A DNA stretch of 12,685 nucleotides. Source: Pancytospora philotis. Lineage: Eukaryota; Microsporidia. The stretch is from contig JALRLY010000194.1 in NCBI GenBank assembly GCA_023647555.1, positions 1 to 12,685 on the forward strand, given 5' to 3'. A model generated the notes under the pieces. It was given only the letters and a program-made list of their open reading frames with translations, did not search any database and was not told where the DNA came from. Each line of letters begins with the position of its first letter. Position 1 is the first letter of the stretch. Positions 1 to 6,256 of the stretch are shown here, piece by piece. Both the position numbers and the translations under genes were made by a program.

Positions 1-708
1 CGGAGCATGCTGCAAATAAATCCTCCCACCTACGATAGAGCTTTTTTACATCTGCCTCGAAGTATTTGAGCCCCGCCTCCAGAATGCGCAGAGTCTACCG
101 CGCACGGCCTGCGCATCAGCATGGCCCTTGAGAAACAGATACACCGGCGCGCTATGCAAACACGAATATGGCTTCATACAGGCAAAAAACTCTCGCGGGT
201 CTAACAGACGCGGTGAATCAACGCGCTGATCCTGTTCCTATGTAAGCTGATCTAACTTACTACGTATTGTCACTTTATCACTCGGAGAAATGCTACTCGG
301 AACAAAATCGTCTGTGTGCTGGTGTACCATGCAGAAAATGTTCGCAAGCATCGCGTATTTAGCAAGGCTTTTGTTGCTCACCGCCATCTTGCCTATGAAT
401 CCACTGGGCGAAGCGTGCTGCAGCATGCGCGAGACAATTTTATGCACAATCTTAGCATGCTTCAGGTTTGCATTAGGCGGGCCGAATACCCCACGGGCAG
501 ACTGGTCTTTACGGTAGCTCTTTGTAATGCTGCTGTGCATGTTCTTCAGCGCATTTTTATCATTCTTGGCTGCTCTCAAATATTTTTCCTTGAGCGGGCT
601 GATGCGCTTCATCAACGCGGCAGTTTCATCCACGGTTCTATTTTCCCACTCCGCTTCCACGGGCAGAATGGAGAGTGCGGCGGGCAGTACCCGTAGACTA
701 ACAATCAC
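1..708 (-). pseudogene. Decayed member of the secreted AKYAMLANI family, cut by the left edge
   Basis: The longest open stretch (708 down to 238) gives 156 codons that align with the tandem genes at 6257-9307. Shared features are an RISPL motif near residue 35, an SRMLQ..SP segment and KYAMLANI at about residues 117-124. Three lesions are visible. The first codon, which starts a plausible signal peptide (IVSLRVLPAALSILPVEA), is GTG, and no ATG lies in any upstream frame for about 90 bp. A TAG at 238-240 falls inside the aligned region. Homology then continues in the same frame (PRLLD, VYLFLK..ADAQAV) down to about 105 and moves to another frame between about 80 and 105 (RILEAGLKYFEADV), matching VYLFVK..ADEYAVQ and GVLEAG of copy A. 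Unlike the tandem copies it has no basic cluster after the signal peptide. A working short protein read from GTG cannot be excluded, but several independent lesions make a pseudogene more likely. Its 3' end is outside the window. Confidence 0.66.
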
Positions 709-759
709 CCTAGATAATCGCCCTAGATAATCGCCCTAGATAATCGCCCTAGATGAGGG
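708..759. repeat. 13-bp tandem repeat, three perfect copies plus one partial
   Basis: CCCTAGATAATCG occurs at 708-720, 721-733 and 734-746, followed by a diverged fourth unit CCCTAGATGAGGG (747-759). The array touches the GTG that replaces the expected start codon of the minus-strand pseudogene. The first bases of that reading frame (GTGATTGTTAG) resemble a decayed unit read on the minus strand. Since 13 is not a multiple of three, each copy shifts the frame, and the units bring in-frame stops on the minus strand. It is probably a replication-slippage minisatellite in decaying DNA. A regulatory role is not supported. Confidence 0.9.
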
Positions 760-1436
760 CAAACTTTTACTAGTGCCAAAAATTTATAAGTGAAGATTGC
801 GCAGCGGGCACACCCGGAGCACTGGCCGGAAGGGGCGGCTCTCCAGCGTTTGAATCGATGCATAAGTATGTTTCCTGAAAAGTGGTCTCCGCATCTTAAA
901 GCAAACTGTAATGTGTTGCGTAGCAGACTATGCCATGATTGATAGGACCGAGGAGCAGTTTCTGGTAAAATGCACGGTGCCACCGTTCCCAGAAGGCGCT
1001 GAAGCTCGGTGGACGCTCCAATCGCATCGAAGGTCCCTGGTGATCAGCAGCATCACAGAGGGCAGGGCCTAGCGGAAGCGTGGAAGCTCACAGATGGTCT
1101 GCAAGGCTTGGTGCAGGGAGGATAGTTAAGAATATTTGCTCAGCTCCAGCTGTGGCTTCGAGCGTGCCCGCAGAGATAGATGTTATCGCCAGGCAGGAGC
1201 AAAATAAAATAGCTCGTGTTGGACGCTGGCCAACCAGTCTAAGCTATCGCACACCCGCAGCGCTTTCCACTAAGCGAGGCTCGGCTCTTTGCAGTACTTG
1301 CTGGCCCTCAGCGGCCGGTCCGAATGCGTGCCCGCGCATGCAGGCAAACCACCAAAAGGATCCCCGCCAAAATTTCAGGCTAGGTCCTTTACTCGGCCTA
1401 GGCCCTTTCTAATCGAAAAACTCAGAGGGCCCACTT
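760..1436. other. Spacer with no convincing gene; one 53-codon ORF noted
   Basis: Both strands were examined. The longer frames here are poor: the plus-strand frame from 1080 opens with GTG, and the minus-strand frame at 723-983 is low-quality and runs into the tandem repeat. One short ATG frame, 911-1072 on the plus strand (53 codons, starting MCCVADYAMIDRTEEQFLVK), has a protein-like composition, but I recognise nothing in it and would not annotate it as a gene without conservation. An AT-rich patch with TTATAAAT (minus strand, near 780-790) could be a relic promoter of the pseudogene to its left. No tRNA, rRNA or CRISPR signature was seen. Confidence 0.5.
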
Positions 1437-2687
1437 ATGGCTGCTTGCGTTAGCGCCATGGCAGCCGTGCTTCACATCTTCGTGGCGTGCATAGCAAGTT
1501 GCGGGAGCAGCAGACTGGCACCCGAGAGTCATGACTGCTTGCAGCGTCCGGGTTCTCCCCCTGTCTGCGCCGTGTGCACACGCAGCAAAATTGAGGATGG
1601 CACAGCACTGACGCTGAACACAGCGCTGAACAAACACTGCCACTGCGTGTTCCACCAAAAGCACCGCTTGCTCCTTGAGCGCCTCATCGAGGAATCAGAC
1701 GGTGGACACAAGGGGATTACGGCGATCATGGTGGCCATGAGCCTCAGCGACTCCAGCGGCCGCCTGCTGTTGGAGGCCTACGAGCCGGTGGATGCTATGT
1801 TCTGGGTGTACATTTACGACATGGCCGAGCTGCTTTCTCGCACGCTGGAAACATGCTCCAAGACGGGCACAGCGCTGAGGAATGCATGCGCCGCCGCGCT
1901 GCCCAGAGCCAGAATGGAGATCACCGGCCGCAGAAAGCATGCTATCGTGGAGAGCATCATGGGGAGCGGGCCGGACAGCAGAGTGGTTGCCGCCCTGCTC
2001 AATTCGAAAGCGCTCGAGACGGGCGATGATCTAACGGCGGCCTGTGTGTGTCTCGTCGAGCACTTGATACGCCGGAGCGGCCCATTCGATGACTCGCTGC
2101 ATACCGAGCGGGCTTGCGTCACGAAGGAGATCCGCGCGGTGGCCAGCCGCATCTCCGTGAAGATGCTCTTGGTCAGCACGTACGCGCTGGTGGCGAAGCA
2201 CGGGTACATAGCGTGGAAGGATCTGATTGAGGCGCTGCCGCCCATGACCGAGGCTGAGTGCGTCGCTCCTGTGCTGCGCGATCTCGTGCGCGCGCACCGG
2301 CTACCAGCGGAGTACTTCCGGCACAGCGTGGGCCTCATGAAGCAGCGCCTCCTTTTTACGTACGCCGGCTATTTCCCGAGCATTTTCAGAGTGTTCGTTA
2401 AGCGCACCACCGCGCGCCATTCGCTGCTGCCGTGCGTAGTAACGACGAGCGTCAAGATCCATCCCCTCTTCCCGCTCTTCCTCAGAGAGTCGGGCATCCT
2501 CGCGCGGGGGTTCCCGTATCTCTGCGCCATGTTCGTGATAATGCGCGGGAACGACCCGTCGGTCGTCCGGCGGAACAGCGCAGTGGTAGCAGAGATACGC
2601 GGGATGCTATCCCCGCCCCAGGAGGAGCACTTCGCTGGCTGCATCGTAGGAAGCTGCGCCAACCCGCGCTTGCTGCTTAGCGGCTAG
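1437..2687 (+). CDS. Secreted protein, probable distant member of the tandem-gene family
   Basis: The product has 416 residues and an unknown function. The N-terminus is a likely signal peptide from either of two in-frame ATGs (1437 or 1458; hydrophobic core AAVLHIFVACIAS). Next comes a Cys/His cluster: C34, C44, C47, H67, C68, H69, C70, H73 and H76, which could bind zinc or form disulfides. Two segments resemble the tandem genes: RKHAIVESIM (166-175) against RKAAIVFLDA, and DDLTAACVCLVEHLIRRSG (197-215) against DDSLTAYDIMVYLFVKHSG. The remainder is helical with no recognised domain. GGGCCC lies 6 nt before the ATG, a CCC-type signal common before microsporidian starts. It has no RKRRR-type cluster. 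Codons are GC-rich compared with the tandem genes. A family link by descent is an inference from short, gapped alignments; an unrelated secreted protein is possible. Confidence 0.8.
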   Translation: MAACVSAMAAVLHIFVACIASCGSSRLAPESHDCLQRPGSPPVCAVCTRSKIEDGTALTLNTALNKHCHCVFHQKHRLLLERLIEESDGGHKGITAIMVAMSLSDSSGRLLLEAYEPVDAMFWVYIYDMAELLSRTLETCSKTGTALRNACAAALPRARMEITGRRKHAIVESIMGSGPDSRVVAALLNSKALETGDDLTAACVCLVEHLIRRSGPFDDSLHTERACVTKEIRAVASRISVKMLLVSTYALVAKHGYIAWKDLIEALPPMTEAECVAPVLRDLVRAHRLPAEYFRHSVGLMKQRLLFTYAGYFPSIFRVFVKRTTARHSLLPCVVTTSVKIHPLFPLFLRESGILARGFPYLCAMFVIMRGNDPSVVRRNSAVVAEIRGMLSPPQEEHFAGCIVGSCANPRLLLSG

Positions 2688-2770
2688 TTCTTTGGCTTCG
2701 AAGCTGCCGCAGCGGCAAAAGCGCCAAGCTCTGGCCCGTGCGGCTGTCGAGCAGCACGCACTTGGTATAT

Positions 2771-2780
2771 AATAAATAAA
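2771..2780 (+). terminator. Overlapping AATAAA polyadenylation signals
   Basis: AATAAATAAA gives two overlapping copies of the canonical hexamer about 84 nt after the stop codon of the secreted-protein gene at 1437-2687, in an AT-rich patch (TATATAATAAATAAACA) within GC-richer sequence. The position fits the 3' end of that transcript. Confidence 0.5.
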
Positions 2781-2872
2781 CACAAAGCGCAGCTTTACGA
2801 CCAAGCGACTAGCAGTTCCATCCAGTAGTATTTTATCGCAGCATGCGATAGCGTCAGCGGATTCCCTCCCGT

Positions 2873-3280
2873 ATGCGTCCAAAGCCAATGCTCCGCAAAA
2901 AGCCGGTGGAGAATATCGCAGCTCTGCGAGCGAGACACACGGCTTTTCTATTCCAGCACGGGCATAGCGCGTGTACGCGCTGCTGGTACGCAATAATACT
3001 GACAAGTTGTTCATGCTTTGGATCTTTACAGCGCTGCTCTTGCTGGCCAGCCGCCTCTGTTTTTGCTCTCTGCCCGACGCGACCAGCACACAAGATGAGC
3101 CACAAAAGTGAGCCAGCTGGCACGTTCAGCGCAGAATCTGCATGTAGTTCTACACGCAGCATAGCTGTAGCACCGGATTTTCTCGGAGGGAGCATGAGCG
3201 GGCTTCTGTACAAAAGTGCTCTAACCGGGGCCTACAGCACGAAAGAACTACGCAGAGGCATTTATTTTCAGCTTAGCTGA
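2873..3280 (+). CDS. Doubtful ORF with a Tim23-like C-terminal motif
   Basis: The frame has 135 codons, with an ATG right after CCCTCCCGT. Most of it is Cys/Ser/Ala-rich and unconvincing as protein. The last 35 residues contain DFLGGSMSGLLYKSALTG, which resembles the final membrane segment of the mitochondrial inner-membrane import channel Tim23 (family pattern roughly AGxxTGxLYKS). The other three membrane segments expected of a Tim17/22/23 protein are not visible in this frame, so a complete translocase subunit is unlikely. A second frame, starting at 3013, encodes a strongly hydrophobic leader (MLWIFTALLLLASRLCFCSL) that stops after 32 codons. The stretch could be a decayed gene whose parts now lie in different frames. 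The Tim23 resemblance rests on about a dozen residues and may be chance. Confidence 0.28.
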   Translation: MRPKPMLRKKPVENIAALRARHTAFLFQHGHSACTRCWYAIILTSCSCFGSLQRCSCWPAASVFALCPTRPAHKMSHKSEPAGTFSAESACSSTRSIAVAPDFLGGSMSGLLYKSALTGAYSTKELRRGIYFQLS

Positions 3281-3492
3281 CTGCTGAATGCTTGCAGCTG
3301 CCTCCGGCGCACGCTTTGCAGCCCCATGAGAAACGCTCTTAAAACAGCTTTGTGCGCAAAGATAATGGTAAAAATCGCATTGTATCTGTCATATCTAGCA
3401 TTCCCCATGCCCAATGCATGCGCAGCTCTCCTGGGCGTCCCCGCACCAGCGCCATCCCGCCGCCGCGCCGGCTGTTCCGCGCCGTACAAAAT

Positions 3493-3539
3493 TTCTAGAA
3501 AATTTTTGCGATATAAATAAAAATTTTGTGAGCCCCTCA
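3493..3539 (+). promoter_or_regulatory. TEF1 core promoter: HSE-like palindrome, TATA box, CCCC start motif
   Basis: Read toward the start codon: TTCTAGAA (3493-3500), centred in a near-palindromic AAATTT..AAAATTT context and matching the minimal nTTCnnGAAn heat-shock element; TATAAATA (3512-3519); and GAGCCCCTCA directly before the ATG at 3540. The distance from TATA box to ATG is 28 nt, which leaves almost no 5' leader. A TATA or AT-rich element plus a C-rich motif at the start codon is typical of highly expressed microsporidian genes. Calling TTCTAGAA a heat-shock element is speculative. Confidence 0.65.
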
Positions 3540-4994
3540 ATGGCTGCTATGGATACCAAGCCGCTTATTTCGATCTCTGTTATCGGACACGTCGACTCTG
3601 GAAAGTCTACGCTCACTGGTCGTCTCGCCACCGTGCTTGGTGACTACGATTCTCGTATGCAGGAGAAGCTTGCGAAGGTTGCTGCTGAGAACAAGAAGGA
3701 TACGTTCATGCTTGCGTACTACACCGATACCTCCAAGCAGGAGCAGAAGAGGGGTGTTACGATCAACACGTCCCTCGTCAAGATGGCGACTGAGAAGTTC
3801 CGTGTGAACTTCCTTGACTGCCCTGGACACGCTGATTACATCAAGAACGCCACCAGCGGTTGCAAGCAGTCTGATCTGTCGATTGTGGTTGTGCCTGCTG
3901 ATTTCCAGGCCTCCTGCTCTGCTGAAGGTACTCTCGGTACCCATCTGACTCTTTCTGCTGTGCTCGGCTCCAAGAACTTCATTGTGTGCATCAACAAGCT
4001 CGATGAGGTTGCTGAGAAGAGCGCTGGCGATGCTGAGACCATTTTCGATGCTGCCTGTGCCGCCGTGTACAAGCTGCTCAAGAAGCTCGGTGTCAAGAGG
4101 GAGGCTGTCATTTTCCTTCCGATCTCTGCTCTGCACAACGTTGGTGTCTTCAAGGGCGGAGAGGTCTACCCGTTCTTCAAGGGTGCTGTGCCCCCGACCC
4201 CCAAGGAGGGCTATGAGAAGATCATGTCTCTCGAGGATGCCATCAACTACCAGGATGCTCCCACCAGGCCTGTTACCCTCCCCCTCAGACTCCCGATCTC
4301 TGGTATCGCCCACGTCCCTGGACACGGTGCCATTTTCTGCGGCCGTGTCGACTACGGTACTCTCAAGAGAGGCGATCTGATCAAGTTCCTGCCGACCGGC
4401 TTCAAGGCCGATGTCAAGAACATCCAGGCCCACAAGGCCGATGTCGAGTGTGGTGAGGCCGGTATGAACATCGGTTTCTCCATCAACACCAAGGACAAGG
4501 CCCAGATCGACAAGGTCAAGAACGGTTTCCTTGTTGGCCCTGCTGCCGATAACGACTTCAACCTTGCTGAGTTCTACGTTGCCAGCTGCTTCTCCCTTAA
4601 GCCTAAGGGTAAGTCTGGCAGCGAGGAGCGCGGTATCAGGGCTGGCTACACCCCTGTCATCTCCTGCGGCTCTGCCAACATTGCCTGTAAGTTTGTCAAG
4701 ATCCTCACCACCTACACCAAGGACAACCAGAAGGTCGAGAACCCCGACTTTGTCCCGAACGGTGCTCGTTTCACTGTGCTGCTCTACCCGACAAAGCAGG
4801 TCATCTTCGAGGCCTTCAACAAGTTCCCGACTCTCGGCAAGTTCGTCTGCAGAGACTCTGGTATCCTGGTCGCTGCTGGTCAGATCACCGAGTGCCTCAC
4901 TGAGGAGAAGGCCATTGCCACCTATGGTCTCAACATGAACGAGGTCCGTGGTATCAAGCCTGCTGCTGGCGAGGGCAAGAAGAAGGGCAAGTAA
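3540..4994 (+). CDS. TEF1: Translation elongation factor 1-alpha
   Basis: This GTPase delivers aminoacyl-tRNA to the ribosomal A site in the cytosol. The product has 484 residues, somewhat above the usual 450-460, and is complete through the lysine-rich C-terminus (GKKKGK). GTP-binding motifs are in order: G1 GHVDSGKST (16-24), G3 DCPGH (93-97), G4 NKLD (152-155, where most eukaryotes have NKMD) and the G5 region ISAL (195-198). The switch I region reads QEQKRGVTINTSL where most eukaryotes have RERGITIDIAL, a divergence seen in microsporidia. I chose the ATG at 3540 over an upstream in-frame ATG at 3414 because family homology begins there and the TATA box and CCCC motif lie just upstream; the earlier ATG would place the promoter inside the coding region. 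Strong preference for C/T-ending codons and AAG indicates very high expression. No introns. It converges with SPO11 across 81 bp. Confidence 0.98.
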   Translation: MAAMDTKPLISISVIGHVDSGKSTLTGRLATVLGDYDSRMQEKLAKVAAENKKDTFMLAYYTDTSKQEQKRGVTINTSLVKMATEKFRVNFLDCPGHADYIKNATSGCKQSDLSIVVVPADFQASCSAEGTLGTHLTLSAVLGSKNFIVCINKLDEVAEKSAGDAETIFDAACAAVYKLLKKLGVKREAVIFLPISALHNVGVFKGGEVYPFFKGAVPPTPKEGYEKIMSLEDAINYQDAPTRPVTLPLRLPISGIAHVPGHGAIFCGRVDYGTLKRGDLIKFLPTGFKADVKNIQAHKADVECGEAGMNIGFSINTKDKAQIDKVKNGFLVGPAADNDFNLAEFYVASCFSLKPKGKSGSEERGIRAGYTPVISCGSANIACKFVKILTTYTKDNQKVENPDFVPNGARFTVLLYPTKQVIFEAFNKFPTLGKFVCRDSGILVAAGQITECLTEEKAIATYGLNMNEVRGIKPAAGEGKKKGK

Positions 4995-5060
4995 TTGAAT
5001 TCTTTATTTTTTATGGAGTTTTTATAGGTGTTTGTCTATTTTGGATATGTATGGCAAAAA

Positions 5061-5066
5061 TTTATT
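5061..5066 (-). terminator. Polyadenylation signal for SPO11
   Basis: TTTATT on the plus strand is AATAAA on the minus strand, about 10 nt beyond the SPO11 stop codon. The spacer to TEF1 (4995-5075) is AT-rich and also contains CTTTATTTTTTATG near 5002-5015. I see no AATAAA for TEF1 on the plus strand before SPO11 begins, so the two transcripts may overlap at their 3' ends. Confidence 0.45.
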
Positions 5067-5075
5067 TGGTTAAAA

Positions 5076-5987
5076 TTATTGGTCACGGCGTCGGGTGATA
5101 AAATCTGTTATTTCAAAATCTGCCAGTTTTAGCAGACTGTCCAGCTCCAGCTTGCGGCCGAGCCCTTCCATAAAAGCCAAGTCATCTAGCATTATAGCAG
5201 ATGCGCTATTAGATAAACTAGTATTCTCTGCGATTGCTCCTTTTATGTAGCCCTCTTCAGCCAGTGCGCTGCGTATTCGTTTGATCATTTTGTAATCGTG
5301 TGCGCTCAGAACGATGCACTCGCTCTCGTCGATCCGGTACTCAAAGAGATCAGCAGCCGAGAGTCCGATGCGTCTGATGCTGGGAACGGCCTTTCTGTAT
5401 GTGAGAAAAATGTGGAGGCCGTGGGGGTCGAAGTCGGTAAGACAAAAGATGGTGGCGCTGAGCGCCAGATGGACCAGCAGTGCCAGCGTGTTCCTGCACG
5501 GGTAGCCTTTGCCGCAGACTGTTATTATGCTGGGATGCACGGTCATAGAGAATACGCTGTCCTTCTCCACCACTAGCACAAGCTGCACCGCATGCTCTAT
5601 GCGTTCAACCGCTGACATGTCGGGTATCAGATATTTGCCGCTCAATTCTTTCTTGGTGCCCCCATCGTCTCCAAGACCGCTGCTGGCGTAGAACACGATG
5701 GATCCGCTCACCAGCCCCTTTAAACTCGGTTTGATTCCAAGATCGTCCTGTGCGCAGCCCAGCCTTCTGGCATACAGCTTAAGCAGCCTGTCCACGGCGC
5801 ACTGCTTCCCGAATATCTCAACCCCCTCGTAGTACACGCTCCTTTTGTTCCGGTCGGTGCCGGTCGCCACACACTGATACGCCACCGACAGAAACTTGAG
5901 CGCCTTTAGACTAGATGCGTTGAACTCAGAACGCAGACACGCTTCCATCTCCGCCTCGATCCTCTTTTTAAGCTCTGCTCTTTTCAT
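5076..5987 (-). CDS. SPO11: Meiotic DNA double-strand-break protein Spo11 (Topo VIA family)
   Basis: Spo11 makes the programmed DNA breaks that start meiotic recombination, by a topoisomerase-like tyrosine attack in the nucleus. The product has 303 residues, shorter than yeast or human Spo11 (nearly 400). The winged-helix part carries KRSVYYEGVEIFGKQ (48-62), the family's catalytic tyrosine motif, with Y53 aligning to the active tyrosine. The Toprim metal-binding site is intact: E141 in VVEKD, the GKGYPCRNT loop (159-167) and DFDPHG (185-190) with both aspartates. PAIRWLGL-like PSIRRIGL and the SAADL segment follow, as in eukaryotic Spo11. The ATG at 5985-5987 is the only plausible start. The TGA/TAA-free frame and complete motifs argue for a functional enzyme and hence a sexual or meiotic capacity. 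The start codon lies only about 15-20 bp from the end of the tandem duplication. Confidence 0.95.
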   Translation of the reverse strand: MKRAELKKRIEAEMEACLRSEFNASSLKALKFLSVAYQCVATGTDRNKRSVYYEGVEIFGKQCAVDRLLKLYARRLGCAQDDLGIKPSLKGLVSGSIVFYASSGLGDDGGTKKELSGKYLIPDMSAVERIEHAVQLVLVVEKDSVFSMTVHPSIITVCGKGYPCRNTLALLVHLALSATIFCLTDFDPHGLHIFLTYRKAVPSIRRIGLSAADLFEYRIDESECIVLSAHDYKMIKRIRSALAEEGYIKGAIAENTSLSNSASAIMLDDLAFMEGLGRKLELDSLLKLADFEITDFITRRRDQ

Positions 5988-6203
5988 CCGCTGTTTATGC
6001 GCGCGCGGATTATTGTCACAGGGGCTGCTGGCAGAGAATAATGCGAGGATGCAGGTGATCCACGGTTACATGAGCCGGCGCTGCAGCGCTTCAATTCTGC
6101 AGCTAGCTGGTGGTTTGGCCATCTCGGCCGAATCCAAGCAGCAAGACTTCAAATCCTACCCAATACAGAAAATAAATTGAGGCTTCTGAGTTCATCACAG
6201 ATT

Positions 6204-6217
6204 CTGCTATCTAGCAG
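6204..6217. repeat. Palindrome CTGCTATCTAGCAG in the 3' flank of copy A
   Basis: A perfect inverted repeat (arms CTGCTA and TAGCAG, 2-nt centre) about 40 nt downstream of the stop codon of the minus-strand gene. It is retained unchanged in unit B (7919-7932) while the surrounding bases differ, which suggests either selection or recent duplication. Beside it on the plus strand lies a direct repeat of AAACATTTGAG/A (6220-6241) that unit B keeps only in degraded form. Confidence 0.5.
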
Positions 6218-6256
6218 TTAAACATTTGAGAAACATTTGAAAAGAACTGCGATAAT

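Noticed and set aside
723..983. 86-codon minus-strand ORF
   Set aside because: Runs into the 13-bp tandem repeat and shows no family motif; an ATG alone is not enough.
1080..1412. 110-codon plus-strand ORF
   Set aside because: Begins with GTG, has poor composition and no motif; judged to be chance.
2607..3089. 160-codon minus-strand ORF
   Set aside because: Needs a GTG start and overlaps the end of a better-supported plus-strand gene and its poly(A) signals.
3326..3520. 64-codon plus-strand ORF before TEF1 with a hydrophobic start
   Set aside because: It runs through the TEF1 promoter and ends in the TATA box; the CCCC before its ATG is the only support.
3414..3539. TEF1 N-terminal extension from the ATG at 3414
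   Set aside because: The added 42 codons are not EF-1alpha-like, and they cover the TATA box and CCCC start motif.
3537..4433. 298-codon antisense ORF over TEF1
   Set aside because: It is a by-product of the strong codon bias of TEF1 on the other strand; low-complexity composition, no motif.
5298..5691. Plus-strand ORFs antisense to SPO11
   Set aside because: Short shadow frames over a gene with intact catalytic motifs.
6150..6165. CTTCAAATCCTACCCA, resembling a tRNA T-arm
   Set aside because: No matching acceptor, D or anticodon arms upstream, and the sequence before it is not conserved in unit B (7862-7877).
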